Of a stretch of 48,882 nt of DNA, positions 1-8,312 are shown piece after piece. The translations under genes and the position numbers were made by a program. Position 1 is the stretch's first letter; each line of letters opens with the position of its first letter. Source of the DNA: an uncultured Bacillota bacterium (lineage in GTDB: Bacteria > Bacillota > Clostridia > Christensenellales > QAND01); NCBI GenBank assembly GCA_905208455.1, contig CAJLPK010000006.1, forward strand, positions 1 through 48,882. Reading direction: 5' to 3'. The notes beneath the pieces were generated by a model, which worked only from the letters and a program-made list of their open reading frames with translations, searched no databases and was not told where the DNA came from.

Positions 1-471
1 CATTTTGACATCACCGTCTTTTTCTATAACCCCAATATCCTGCCCGCAGAGGAATATCAGCACCGCCTGCGCGAGCAGCGCCGCCTGCTGCGCCACATGG
101 TGCTGCCCAGGCCCATCGCTTTGTGGGAAGGCCCTTATGAGCCGGACGCGTTTTTGGCCTGCGCGCGCGGCCTGGAGCAAGAGCCGGAAGGCGGCCGCCG
201 GTGCACGCCCTGCTTTGCCCTCCGCTTGCAGCGCACCGCCGAAACAGCATCTGCCCACGGCTTTGATTTTTTTACTACGACGCTGTCCGTCAGCCCGCAC
301 AAAAACGCGGCGCTCATCAACGAGATCGGCGCAGGCCTGCAAACGGATGCCTGCCGGTTTTTATATGCGGATTTCAAAAAGCGCGGCGGCTATCAGCGCT
401 CACTGGTTTTGTCCCGGCAATATGGGCTGTACCGCCAGCGCTATTGCGGATGCCCCTTTTCCCTGCGGTAG
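1..471 (+). CDS. queH: Epoxyqueuosine reductase QueH (5' end outside window)
   Basis: QueH carries out the last step of queuosine synthesis, reducing epoxyqueuosine to queuosine in tRNA, and is unrelated in sequence to QueG. The visible 156 residues open in frame at base 1 with the FFYNPNI segment near residue 7. They continue with EGGRRCTPCF, where two cysteines are expected to bind the iron-sulfur cluster, then TTTLSVSPHKN, DFKKRGGY and a C-terminal RQYCGC-like segment (RQRYCGCPFS) with the other two conserved cysteines. The N-terminal part, which normally has a PCSS-type cysteine motif, lies before the window. The frame is open to the stop at 469-471, with no internal break. Naming rests on the order of motifs, which is specific to the family (formerly DUF208). 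Confidence 0.9.
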   Translation, partial: HFDITVFFYNPNILPAEEYQHRLREQRRLLRHMVLPRPIALWEGPYEPDAFLACARGLEQEPEGGRRCTPCFALRLQRTAETASAHGFDFFTTTLSVSPHKNAALINEIGAGLQTDACRFLYADFKKRGGYQRSLVLSRQYGLYRQRYCGCPFSLR

Positions 472-474
472 GCC

Positions 475-503
475 TTGCTTGTAGGTGTCCCCTGTTTTAT
501 GAT
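475..503 (+). promoter_or_regulatory. Putative sigma-A promoter for the two-component operon
   Basis: TTGCTT at 475-480 and TATGAT at 498-503 are separated by 17 bases. The -10 matches the consensus at five of six positions and the -35 is weak. It starts just after queH and is the only plausible promoter I see upstream of the response regulator, which places the terminator hairpin at 554-580 inside the leader. Confidence 0.4.
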
Positions 504-553
504 ACAATGCTTGCCAGGCAGCGCGGCCGCCTTGCTTTTTCATGATTTTATCT

Positions 554-580
554 GGCGTACCGGGCAGGTACGCCTTTTTT
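554..580 (+). terminator. Rho-independent terminator, possibly an attenuator
   Basis: A perfect 8-bp stem (GGCGTACC / GGTACGCC) with a 5-base loop is followed by six T. It sits 83 bases after queH and only 27 bases before the response-regulator start, leaving no room for a promoter between it and the ribosome site. It may simply end queH, or act as a conditional terminator in the leader of the next operon. Confidence 0.85.
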
Positions 581-607
581 GCCGGTTTGTACAGGGAGGG
601 GTTTTCT

Positions 608-1291
608 ATGGACGCTACACAGATCCTATTGGTCGAGGATGACCAAACCATTGCCATGGGGCTGGCCTTTGCCCTTGGCCAGGAAGGCTATGCCGTGACC
701 GCCTGCGCCTGTATGCTGGAAGCCCGGCAAGCGCTGGACGGCCATGCGTTCCAGCTCGCCATTTTGGACATCAACCTGCCGGATGGCGACGGCTATGCTC
801 TCTGCCGGGAACTCAAGCAGTCTTCGCCCGAAACCTCCATCATCTTCCTAACCGTCCACGAGGAGGAAATGAGCGCTGTGATGGGCCTGGAGCTGGGCGC
901 TGACGACTATATCACAAAGCCCTTCCGTCTGCGCGAGCTGCTGGCCCGCGTCAAGGCAGTGCTGCGCCGCAGCCAGCCCGCTGCTTCCAATCTGCTGCAG
1001 GCAGGCCCCTTGCGCCTGTACCCTGACCAGGCAAAGGTATTCCGTCAGGATGAGGAGCTTTTCTTGACCGCCATGGAGTACCGCTTGCTGCTCACCTTTA
1101 TGCGGCATCCCGGCCAGGTGCTTACCCGCAGCCGGCTGATGGAGGCGCTTTGGGATGTGGACGGCGCTTTTGTAGAGGACAATACGCTGTCCGTTTATAT
1201 CCGCCGCCTGCGCGAAAAAATAGGCGATACCGATGCCGCCCGGCCGCTCATCGCCACGGTTCGCGGTCTCGGCTATCGAATGGAAGGATAA
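608..1291 (+). CDS. OmpR/PhoB-family response regulator
   Basis: DNA-binding response regulator of a two-component system, 227 residues, the usual OmpR-family length. The receiver domain (about residues 5-118) has the acidic pair E10/D11/D12, the phospho-acceptor Asp54 in LDINLP, and the TKPF lysine near residue 103. The winged-helix domain (about 130-226) ends with the typical DNTLSVYIRRLREKIG recognition helix and VRGLGYRM hairpin. I chose ATG 608 because GGGAGGGG lies 7-10 bases upstream; the open frame extends back to 542 but has no ribosome site there and would run through a terminator. The sensor kinase gene starts 5 bases after the stop, and an ABC transporter follows, so this pair probably controls the transporter, as in Bce- or Van-type modules. 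Confidence 0.93.
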   Translation: MDATQILLVEDDQTIAMGLAFALGQEGYAVTACACMLEARQALDGHAFQLAILDINLPDGDGYALCRELKQSSPETSIIFLTVHEEEMSAVMGLELGADDYITKPFRLRELLARVKAVLRRSQPAASNLLQAGPLRLYPDQAKVFRQDEELFLTAMEYRLLLTFMRHPGQVLTRSRLMEALWDVDGAFVEDNTLSVYIRRLREKIGDTDAARPLIATVRGLGYRMEG

Positions 1292-1296
1292 ACGCT

Positions 1297-2505
1297 ATGC
1301 GCTTTTTGAAAAACCCCGAAATCAAATCCTATCTGCGCTGGATGCTGCTGAGCCTGGGCCTGTTGTGTGCCATGGGCTTGTTTTTTAACTGGCTGCTCCA
1401 GCGCCATGCCCAAGCCATTTTGGCCGATCACGATGCGGCCGCCGTGGGCGCGCTGGTGCAGGCCTATCCGGAGCAGGAGCTTTCCATTGTGCGCCAGTTT
1501 ACCAAGCAGCCGGACCCTGCTGCGCTGGAGGCCGGGCGGTCCGTCTTGGCCAAATACAACTATCCCTCTGCCCGGCCGCTTGCCGTGCCCGTTTCCTTTT
1601 GGCTGTATGCCGGCAGCTGCTTTGTCCTGTTTTCCGCGGCCGGCCTTGTCTGCCTGGCTAAAATCTTCCGCAAGATCCGCCATATCACCTGGTATCTGCA
1701 AAAGGCCGCCCATGATGAGCCGGCGGCCGCTCTCTTGGATTGCCAGGAAGGAGACCTTGGCTATCTTTCCAACGAATCCGTGAAAATTGCCCGCACCCTG
1801 TACCGCGATGCCGAGCATTCCCGGCAGAGCCATGCCGCGCTGGCCCGGGCGATCTCCGATATTTCTCACCAAATTAAAACGCCCCTCACCTCCATGGCCA
1901 TGCTGACGGATATTTTGCTGGAACAGCCCGTAGACCAAGCCCAGCGCACCGTATTTCTCCGGCGCCTCGACGCGCAGATCCGCCGCATCCAATGGCTGGT
2001 CGGCGCGCTGTTAAAGCTCTCCAAGCTGGACAGCGGCACCGTTTCCATGGACCGCAAGACCATCAGCTGCCAGTCTTTGATGGAGCATTGCCTGCTGCCG
2101 CTTTATCCTTTGATGGAACAGCGCCGCATCCGCTATCTGTCTCAGGGGCAGTTTAACGTCTGCTTTACAGGCGACCTGCTTTGGATGACAGAGGCCGTCG
2201 GCAATATCCTGAAGAACTGCATCGAGCATACCCCGCCCGGCGGCACTGTCACTGTCTCCGCCGAAGGCAACCCCTTGTATACCGAGCTGGTCATTGAAGA
2301 TACCGGCGAGGGCATCGATCCCAAGGACCTGCCCCATCTGTTTGAGCGCTTTTACCGCGGCAAAAACGCTTCGCCGGACAGCGTCGGCATCGGGTTGGCG
2401 CTGTCCAAATCCATCATCGAAAAAAACGGCGGCATCGTGGATGTCCAAAGCCGGGTAGGCCAAGGCAGCCGGTTTTCCATCCGCCTGTACCACGGCGCGG
2501 TATAA
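1297..2505 (+). CDS. Sensor histidine kinase (HisKA/HATPase)
   Basis: Membrane sensor kinase of 402 residues, partner of the preceding regulator. One membrane helix lies near residues 14-33 and another near 102-122, with about 65 residues outside between them. The dimerisation helix carries the phospho-acceptor His191 in ISHQIKTPL. The ATPase domain follows with an N box (NILKNCIEHTP), a G1 box (EDTGEGI), an F box (LFERFYRGK) and a G2 box (GIGLALSK). The extracytoplasmic loop is longer than in BceS-type intramembrane kinases, so the kinase may sense a ligand directly. The signal is not evident from sequence. Start at ATG 1297, five bases after the regulator stop, implies translation from one message. 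Confidence 0.92.
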   Translation: MRFLKNPEIKSYLRWMLLSLGLLCAMGLFFNWLLQRHAQAILADHDAAAVGALVQAYPEQELSIVRQFTKQPDPAALEAGRSVLAKYNYPSARPLAVPVSFWLYAGSCFVLFSAAGLVCLAKIFRKIRHITWYLQKAAHDEPAAALLDCQEGDLGYLSNESVKIARTLYRDAEHSRQSHAALARAISDISHQIKTPLTSMAMLTDILLEQPVDQAQRTVFLRRLDAQIRRIQWLVGALLKLSKLDSGTVSMDRKTISCQSLMEHCLLPLYPLMEQRRIRYLSQGQFNVCFTGDLLWMTEAVGNILKNCIEHTPPGGTVTVSAEGNPLYTELVIEDTGEGIDPKDLPHLFERFYRGKNASPDSVGIGLALSKSIIEKNGGIVDVQSRVGQGSRFSIRLYHGAV

Positions 2506-2515
2506 GGCATTTAAC

Positions 2516-2575
2516 ATGACAAAACTGTCATCTGATCCGTCACGAGTCTGACACTCCGGTTGGATAAGGTAGGCT
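2516..2575 (+). promoter_or_regulatory. Putative operator dyad and promoter for the ABC transporter
   Basis: ATGACA-AAAC-TGTCAT (2516-2531) is a perfect inverted repeat. A second TGACA occurs in CTGACA at 2548-2553, which could be a -35 element with TAGGCT (2570-2575) as a poor -10 after 16 bases. GTCA/TGAC half-sites also occur between them. The placement, between the kinase stop and the transporter ATPase, suits a binding site for the adjacent response regulator. This is inference from symmetry only. Confidence 0.4.
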
Positions 2576-2597
2576 TTGGAAGGAGCGATCAAAACGC

Positions 2598-3281
2598 ATG
2601 AGCATCGTAAAAGTAGAAAATCTGACCAAGGTCTATGGCACGGGCAGCGCCCAGGTCGTCGCGCTGGATCACGTGAGCTTTGAGGTTCCCAAAGGGCAGT
2701 TTTTAGCCATCGTAGGGCCCTCCGGCTCCGGCAAAAGCACGCTGCTTCATCTTTTGGGCGGCGTGGACCATCCCACCTCCGGCCGGGTGCTGATCGACGG
2801 CGAGGACATCTATGCCCTCAGCGAAAGCAGCCTGGCCGTGTTCCGCCGGCGGCAGGTCGGGCTGATTTATCAGTTCTACAACCTGCTGCCCGTATTGAAT
2901 GTAGAGGAAAACATCACGCTGCCCCTGCTGCTGGATGGCCAACAGCCGGACAAGGCCCAGCTTGGCCAGCTTGTGCATACGCTGGGCCTGGAAAACCGCT
3001 TGAACCATCTACCCAACCAACTTTCCGGCGGCCAGCAGCAGCGCGTTTCCATCGGCCGGGCGCTCATCGCCAACCCGGCCATCGTGCTGGCCGATGAGCC
3101 CACCGGCAACCTGGACAGCAAAAACTCCCAGGAAATCATCGACCTGTTGAAAATCTCCAACAGCATGTATCAGCAAACCGTCATCATCATTACGCACGAT
3201 CCCAGTATCGCCTTAAAGGCGGACCGCATCCTGCGCATTGAGGACGGCCGCATCGTCAGCGACGAGGTGAACCATCCATGA
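2598..3281 (+). CDS. ABC transporter ATP-binding protein (MacB/LolD/BceA type)
   Basis: ATPase of 227 residues that powers an FtsX-type permease. It shows Walker A GPSGSGKST (about residues 40-48), the Q-loop region with IYQFYNLLP, the signature LSGGQQQR (about 143-150), Walker B VLADEPTGNLD and the switch histidine in ITHDP. The sequence QVGLIYQFYNLLPVLNVEENI is characteristic of the antimicrobial-peptide resistance group (MacB/BceA/LolD). The start ATG 2598 has GGAAGGAG upstream. The permease start overlaps its stop by four bases (ATGA), so the two are translationally coupled. Probable role: efflux or detachment of a cell-envelope-active compound, under control of the preceding two-component system. 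Confidence 0.93.
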   Translation: MSIVKVENLTKVYGTGSAQVVALDHVSFEVPKGQFLAIVGPSGSGKSTLLHLLGGVDHPTSGRVLIDGEDIYALSESSLAVFRRRQVGLIYQFYNLLPVLNVEENITLPLLLDGQQPDKAQLGQLVHTLGLENRLNHLPNQLSGGQQQRVSIGRALIANPAIVLADEPTGNLDSKNSQEIIDLLKISNSMYQQTVIIITHDPSIALKADRILRIEDGRIVSDEVNHP

Positions 3282-5905
3282 GCATCATCTCCCGCTTAAC
3301 GCAAAAGCACCTGTGGAGCAACAAGCGCCGTACCTGGGTCACCATCATCGGCGTGATGCTTTGCACCGCTATGATTTGCGCAGTCTCTACCTTGGTCGGC
3401 AGCTTTCGTCATTATCTCATCGAGTGCGATGAATATTCCTCCGGCACCTACCATGCCGGTTTTTCTGCCCTGCCCTATGAGAAGGTGCCTCAGCTGGAAG
3501 CCAATGCCGAGGTTTCTTCCGTAGGAACGACGTTTGCCATGGGGGTTTCGCAAAGCATCAAAACCGAAAACCCAGAAAAACCCTATGTCTATGTCATGGC
3601 CCTAGACGAGGCCGCTCAGGCGCTTTTGCCTGTCCACCTCGTGGAAGGCCGTTTGCCGCAGACCCCCAACGAGATCGCCCTTCCCCAACATCTCATGACA
3701 AACGGAGGCATATCCGTCTCTGTTGGGCAGACCGTCACGCTCGCCCTTGGCCAGCGCACGCTGGACGGCAAGCCGCTCTCTGCCAATAAGCGATATATAG
3801 ACGGAGAAGCCGTTTCCACTGCCGTCAACAAAACCTATACCGTCGTAGGCGTGATCGACCGTATGGGCACGGAAGCATACAGCTCTGCCTGTTATTTCGG
3901 CATCACATCGCTGGCGCCCGCAGCGCTTGCGCAGGATACGCCCGTCAATGTGTATTTTACCCTGGCACATCCCTCTAATGCCTACCATTTCATCCCCGGC
4001 CTGGCACAATCCCTGGGGGTAACGGAGGAGCATACCAGCTATAACGCCGCCCTCCTAGCCTATCACGGCGGCTTTGCCAGCAGCGATACCGACCTGACCT
4101 TTACCGCGCTGGCCGTCATTGCCATCGCGCTCATCATGCTGGGCTCCGTCTCTGTCATCTATAATGCGTTTGCCATTTCCGCAGCCGAGCGCAAAGCGCA
4201 GTTCGGCCTGTTGGCCTCCGTGGGCGCCACGCAAAAACAGATCCGCAAATCCGTATGGCTGGAAGGGGTGACTGTCGGCGCCATCGGCATTCCCCTCGGC
4301 ATCGCCCTTGGGATCGGCGGCATCGGCATCACCTTAAAGCTCATCCAGTCCCTGTTGCTGGATCTGCTCAATACGCCCGGGCAATTAACGCTGACCCTGC
4401 ACGTATCGCCGGTCTTAACGCTGCTGGCCGCCGTCATCGCCGCGGCCACCATTGCGCTGTCCGTTACTCTGCCGGCCAAGCGCGCCGCCAAAACCTCTCC
4501 TATGGAAGCGATCCGCACCACGCAGGAGATCAGATCCTCCGGCCGTGTGCATGCCAACCGCATTACGCAAAAGCTCTTTGGCTTTGAGGCAAACCTGGCC
4601 CTCAAGCAGATGCAGCGCAACCGCAAGCGGTACCGCACCACCATCTTTTCGCTGTTTATCAGCCTTGTCCTGTTCCTCAGCTTTTCCAGCTTTGTGGACT
4701 ATATGAATGTCGCGGCCAATATGCAGCTGCAAACCGCCGACTATGATTATGTCCTCTCTGCCAACGGCACAGAAGCCTCCGAAGCCGCGCTGCTGGAGGT
4801 ATACGAGGATGTGCGGTCCAATGCCTACATAGACTCCGCCACGCTGCGGGCCACTGATTCTGTTGCTTTTCAGATGGATGAATCCTTATTTACCCCGCAG
4901 GCGCTCGCCCTTCTGCAGGGCTCGGAAAACCCCTATATCGCCTATGATCCGGATTTTGGGTGCATGGTCTGGTATATGGACCTCTCCGTGTTTTCCGATG
5001 CCGAGTACGATGCGCTGATAGCCAGCCAGGGGCTTTCCTCTCCGGACCGCAGCGGGTTTCTCCTGGTCTCTCCCTTTGAATTTCAGGATGAAACCGGAAA
5101 GCGCTACCAAATGAGCTGCGCCAACCCCGCCGCCCTGCCGCATACGCTCACGCTTTTCAGCTGGAACGATGTCCAAACCGTGGAAAACGGAGAGGTGATC
5201 TCTATCTCCGACAGCTATGCTTCTACGGAGATTGAAGTCATTGGGGCGCTGCAAACGCTGCCGCGTTCTGTGCCCCCCTCTTCTTCCAGCGCATCTGTGG
5301 TCTGCTCGGAAAGCGCGTACCGCGAGCTTTGCCAAGCCCTTCACAGCGATCCCTACCCCTTTTCGCTTTACCTTACCGCCAACGACACCCAGGCCTTTGA
5401 CGCCTGGATGGCATCCCATCCCATTCTGGGGCAGGAGCGCAGCGGCCTCTATGTATACAGCCTCTCTGCCATGGTGGAGGAAAATGAGCGCGTGCTGTTT
5501 ATCATCTCCCTCTTCTGCTACGGGTTTATTGCGCTGATGATGCTGATTTCCGTTACCTCGGTGCTCAATACCATCTCCACCAATATGCAGCTCCGCAAAA
5601 AGGAATTTGCCATGCTGCAATCCGTAGGGATGACAAAGCGCGCCATGGGCCGTATGCTTCGGTTTGAAAGCTTTTTCTACGGCATAAAGGCCTTGCTGTA
5701 TGCGCTGCCTGCCAGCGTCGGCCTCAGCTATCTGATGCACCGCCTGTTTGCCCAAAGCTACTCCTTCCCCTTTACCCTGCCCTGGGCACAATACCTAGGC
5801 GCTGTCCTGGGGGTATTCCTCCTCATCTTTGCCACCATGTGGTACGCCACGCGCAAAATGCGCCGGCAAAGCATCGTGGAGGCCATCCGCCAGGACAGCA
5901 TCTAA
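3278..5905 (+). CDS. FtsX-type ABC transporter permease
   Basis: Large permease of 875 residues. An N-terminal membrane helix (about 18-40) is followed by an extracytoplasmic domain, a first FtsX core of three helices (about 270-410), another single helix (about 450-470), a long extracytoplasmic domain of roughly 270 residues, and a second three-helix FtsX core (about 735-868). The GLLASVGATQKQIRKSV and MLQSVGMTKRAMGRML segments after a helix are the usual FtsX-core signatures. The two repeated halves resemble duplicated FtsX permeases found beside VanRS-like systems in Clostridia rather than the 10-helix BceB. It overlaps the ATPase gene by 4 bases. The substrate is unknown. Confidence 0.9.
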   Translation: MSIISRLTQKHLWSNKRRTWVTIIGVMLCTAMICAVSTLVGSFRHYLIECDEYSSGTYHAGFSALPYEKVPQLEANAEVSSVGTTFAMGVSQSIKTENPEKPYVYVMALDEAAQALLPVHLVEGRLPQTPNEIALPQHLMTNGGISVSVGQTVTLALGQRTLDGKPLSANKRYIDGEAVSTAVNKTYTVVGVIDRMGTEAYSSACYFGITSLAPAALAQDTPVNVYFTLAHPSNAYHFIPGLAQSLGVTEEHTSYNAALLAYHGGFASSDTDLTFTALAVIAIALIMLGSVSVIYNAFAISAAERKAQFGLLASVGATQKQIRKSVWLEGVTVGAIGIPLGIALGIGGIGITLKLIQSLLLDLLNTPGQLTLTLHVSPVLTLLAAVIAAATIALSVTLPAKRAAKTSPMEAIRTTQEIRSSGRVHANRITQKLFGFEANLALKQMQRNRKRYRTTIFSLFISLVLFLSFSSFVDYMNVAANMQLQTADYDYVLSANGTEASEAALLEVYEDVRSNAYIDSATLRATDSVAFQMDESLFTPQALALLQGSENPYIAYDPDFGCMVWYMDLSVFSDAEYDALIASQGLSSPDRSGFLLVSPFEFQDETGKRYQMSCANPAALPHTLTLFSWNDVQTVENGEVISISDSYASTEIEVIGALQTLPRSVPPSSSSASVVCSESAYRELCQALHSDPYPFSLYLTANDTQAFDAWMASHPILGQERSGLYVYSLSAMVEENERVLFIISLFCYGFIALMMLISVTSVLNTISTNMQLRKKEFAMLQSVGMTKRAMGRMLRFESFFYGIKALLYALPASVGLSYLMHRLFAQSYSFPFTLPWAQYLGAVLGVFLLIFATMWYATRKMRRQSIVEAIRQDSI

Positions 5906-5916
5906 CCTGTCCCGGC

Positions 5917-5946
5917 AAAAAAAGGGCCGGCCCTGCCGGTCCTTTT
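5917..5946. terminator. Bidirectional terminator between convergent genes
   Basis: GGGCCGGC / GCCGGTCC hairpin with a run of seven A on its left and TTTT on its right. It serves the permease on the plus strand and the hydrolase on the minus strand. Confidence 0.8.
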
Positions 5947-5949
5947 CTG

Positions 5950-6870
5950 CTATTGCCGTATCCTGCTAAGCAGCCATGCCGCGATGTCTTGATAGGCCTG
6001 CGCCCGGTTTGTTTCGTTCAGCACCTCGTGCCGCGCACCCGGGTACAGCACAAGTGTCACATCCTCATGCCCCGTTTGGCGCAGCCATCCGTCTACCTGC
6101 CTTACGCCCTTGCCATATTGGCCCACCGGGTCCTCCTCACCGCTGATCAGCAGGATCGGCAGCGCCCGCGGCACCTTCTCCGCCCATCCTTGCCCGGAAA
6201 CGCCGCGCAGCAGCTTAAACAGCTCACAGTATGCGCCGATGGTAAAGGTGAATTTGCACAAAGGGTCTTTGCCATAGGCACGCACAATGTCCGCATCCCT
6301 GGAAAGCCAGTCGTCCGCCCCCGCCGGTTTTTCGATGCGCTTGTTATAGCTGCCAAAGGCCAGCTTATCAATCAGCCGGCTCCGCGCCTGTTTCCCTTTG
6401 CATGCGCCCAGCACAGACGCCAGCGCAATGCCGGCCCAGTCCAGCGGGTTTTTGCCGCTGGTGCCCATGAACACCACGCCGTCCAGCCCCTGCCCATACT
6501 GGGCGGTATACTGGCGCGCCACAAACGATCCCATGCTGTGCCCCAGCAAAAAGTACGGCCTCCCCGCCCACCGTTCTTTGGCCAGCCCGGTCATCCTGTA
6601 CAGATCGGACACCAGGTACTCCCGTCCGTTCTTTTCCGCAAAATAGCCCAGATGCCGTGCGCCCTTGCCGTGCCCCAGGTGGTCGTTGCCGCATACCGCA
6701 AAGCCCTGCACCGTCATATACTCGATAAACGGCTCATACCGTTCGATATACTCGCACATCCCATGGGAGATCTGCAGTACCGCGCGTACCGCTCCCTCCG
6801 GCTCATAATAGTAGCCGCGTATACGGTCTTGCCCATTGCCGGAAACAAAAGAAACGCTCTGCTTTTTCAT
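5950..6870 (-). CDS. Alpha/beta hydrolase, monoacylglycerol-lipase-like
   Basis: Soluble serine hydrolase of 306 residues in the Hydrolase_4 (serine aminopeptidase S33) group, which includes monoacylglycerol lipases and lysophospholipases. The oxyanion HG pair is at 36-37, the nucleophile elbow GHSMGS puts Ser112 at the active site, and Asp247 (GEEDPVG) and His281 (GARHEV) complete the triad. A lid region lies between about 140 and 220. I chose ATG 6870 because GGGAGAAGG precedes it; the longer frame to 7134 overlaps the divergent gene and reads like non-coding sequence. It has no signal peptide, so it is likely cytoplasmic. It stands alone as a single-gene unit. Confidence 0.9.
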   Translation of the reverse strand: MKKQSVSFVSGNGQDRIRGYYYEPEGAVRAVLQISHGMCEYIERYEPFIEYMTVQGFAVCGNDHLGHGKGARHLGYFAEKNGREYLVSDLYRMTGLAKERWAGRPYFLLGHSMGSFVARQYTAQYGQGLDGVVFMGTSGKNPLDWAGIALASVLGACKGKQARSRLIDKLAFGSYNKRIEKPAGADDWLSRDADIVRAYGKDPLCKFTFTIGAYCELFKLLRGVSGQGWAEKVPRALPILLISGEEDPVGQYGKGVRQVDGWLRQTGHEDVTLVLYPGARHEVLNETNRAQAYQDIAAWLLSRIRQ

Positions 6871-6914
6871 CTTCCTTCTCCCTTCCTTTTTAGTATAGCA
6901 TGCCCGAAATCCCC

Positions 6915-6944
6915 TTGTCTCTGTCGTCGTTTGGATGATATACT
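6915..6944 (+). promoter_or_regulatory. Putative sigma-A promoter, extended -10
   Basis: TTGTCT (6915-6920) and TATACT (6939-6944) are separated by 18 bases, with TG one base before the -10. It lies 32 bases before the start of the small coiled-coil gene. On the other strand, TATACT near 6892-6897 could serve the divergent hydrolase. Confidence 0.5.
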
Positions 6945-6976
6945 GATAGCATTGAATCATGCAGGAGGAATGGACC

Positions 6977-7270
6977 ATGGCCAATGATTTTTTTTCAAAG
7001 ATGAAGGATACCATCGTAAAGGGCGCCAATACCGTAGCCGGTGAAAGCGGCAAGCTTGTAGAGCGAGGGAAAATCAAAGCTTCTGTCATGAAGTTGGAAG
7101 ACCAAAAAAAGGCGCTGCTGATGGAGCTTGGCAATAAGTATTACGAAGCCTACAAGCAGGAAAATACCAATTCCGACGAGGTGCGCCAGCTCTGTGAAAA
7201 GCTGGATGCGCTCCATGCGGAGATCGAAATCAAAAAACAGGAAAATGAGCGCCTGAAAGCGGAGGAATGA
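6977..7270 (+). CDS. Small coiled-coil protein, function unknown
   Basis: A 97-residue soluble protein rich in Lys and Glu. The N-terminal DFFSKMKDTIVKGANTVAGESG segment resembles the start of clostridial envelope-stress or zinc-ribbon proteins that continue into a helix such as KLEDQKKALLMELGNKYYE; here the zinc ribbon is absent and the protein ends in a heptad-like coiled coil (about 35-97). No cysteine pair suggests metal binding. ATG 6977 is preceded by AGGAGG at 6963-6968, an ideal spacing, so I reject the in-frame ATG at 6959. Single-gene unit with its own promoter and terminator. I do not know its function. Confidence 0.82.
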   Translation: MANDFFSKMKDTIVKGANTVAGESGKLVERGKIKASVMKLEDQKKALLMELGNKYYEAYKQENTNSDEVRQLCEKLDALHAEIEIKKQENERLKAEE

Positions 7271-7312
7271 CCGGCCGGCCTTTCTACAGGTGCGCCTGAT
7301 TCTTTGCAAATC

Positions 7313-7341
7313 AAAAGGCATCCGTATCGGATGCCTTTTTT
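7313..7341. terminator. Bidirectional terminator
   Basis: GGCATCCG / CGGATGCC stem with a 3-base loop, flanked by AAAA and TTTTTT. It lies between the small coiled-coil gene and the end of the convergent nucleoside importer operon. Confidence 0.88.
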
Positions 7342-7342
7342 G

Positions 7343-8308
7343 TTACCGTTCTTCTCTAAAGTACGAGGTGCTCAGCGAAGCCGGCGGCTGGTTTTCCCGC
7401 TTTTTCCGCATCGTGATGATGACCAGCACCAGCACCGTCGCAGCATACGGCACCATATCCAGCAGCTGCGAGGGAATGGTAAACTGCAGCCCAAACAGCG
7501 AGATCGCTACGTTCTGCAGCTTGTAGCCCAGCCCGCGCAGCGCGCCGAACAGGTACGCGCCGAAAATCGCCTTGGCCGGGTTCCAGGTGGAGAATATGAC
7601 CAGCGCCACCGCGATCCAGCCCAGTCCGTTTGTGATGTTGTCCTGCCAGCTCGGCACAAACACCAGCGACAGGTACGCGCCGCCTACCCCGCACAAAAAG
7701 CCGCCTGCCAACAGGCTCAGGTATTTATACCGGTTTACATTGATGCCGGACGCATCCGCCGCCGCCGGGTTCTCCCCGACAGCCCGCATATTCAGCCCGA
7801 TCCTCGTCTTTTTGATGAAAAAATAAATCAGCACCGCCAAGATAGGCGCGATCTGCACATAAATGCTCTGCTGGAAAAACGCCTCTCCCAGAACCGGGAT
7901 CTTGCTCAGGCCGGGAAAGTCATACGCGGCAAACGTATCCAGCACCGGCTGCGGCAGGCTGACCCCGGACATGGATTTGCCCAGCATGCCCGCAAACCCG
8001 GTGCCAAAAATCGTCAGCGCCAGGCCCGTGACCGTTTGGTTGCCCTTAAATGTCACCGTCACAACGCTGTAAATCAGCGCGCCCAGCGCGCCCGCAATGC
8101 CGGCCGCCAGCACCGCCAGCCAGGGATTCGCCGTCACCAGCGCCACCTTGAATCCTACCGCAGCGCCCATGATCATCATGCCCTCCACGCCGAGGTTCAG
8201 GTTGCCGGTCTTTTCCCCCAAAATCCCGCCCAGCGTGCCAAAGAGGATCGGCGTGCCCATCTGTACGGAAATTTGCAAAAATAAGGCTGTTGCTGTCACC
8301 CAACCCAT
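7343..8308 (-). CDS. Nucleoside ABC transporter permease 2 (BmpD/YufQ-like)
   Basis: Integral membrane subunit of 321 residues, BPD_transp_2 family, with about eight to ten helices. The segment FGTLGGILGEKTGNLNLGVEGMMIMGA (residues 23-49) is the hallmark of the second permease of BMP-family simple sugar/nucleoside importers. The start ATG 8308 has GGAGGTG eight bases upstream, within the end of the preceding permease gene, whose stop is only four bases away. It is the last gene of the operon xpt-bmp-ATPase-permease-permease. Together these should import purine nucleosides or bases across the cytoplasmic membrane. Confidence 0.92.
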   Translation of the reverse strand: MGWVTATALFLQISVQMGTPILFGTLGGILGEKTGNLNLGVEGMMIMGAAVGFKVALVTANPWLAVLAAGIAGALGALIYSVVTVTFKGNQTVTGLALTIFGTGFAGMLGKSMSGVSLPQPVLDTFAAYDFPGLSKIPVLGEAFFQQSIYVQIAPILAVLIYFFIKKTRIGLNMRAVGENPAAADASGINVNRYKYLSLLAGGFLCGVGGAYLSLVFVPSWQDNITNGLGWIAVALVIFSTWNPAKAIFGAYLFGALRGLGYKLQNVAISLFGLQFTIPSQLLDMVPYAATVLVLVIITMRKKRENQPPASLSTSYFREER

Positions 8309-8312
8309 CTTC

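Noticed and set aside
1273..1992. Long open frame on the minus strand opposite the kinase gene (239 codons)
   Set aside because: It mirrors codons of a well-supported kinase; composition is that of an antisense shadow, and no ribosome site precedes it.
5839..6987. 382-codon plus-strand frame opposite the hydrolase gene
   Set aside because: It starts inside the permease gene, crosses a terminator and runs antisense to a hydrolase with a full catalytic triad.
7304..8284. 326-codon plus-strand frame opposite the nucleoside permease
   Set aside because: Arg/Gln/His-rich translation typical of GC-rich antisense frames; the minus-strand permease has clear family motifs.
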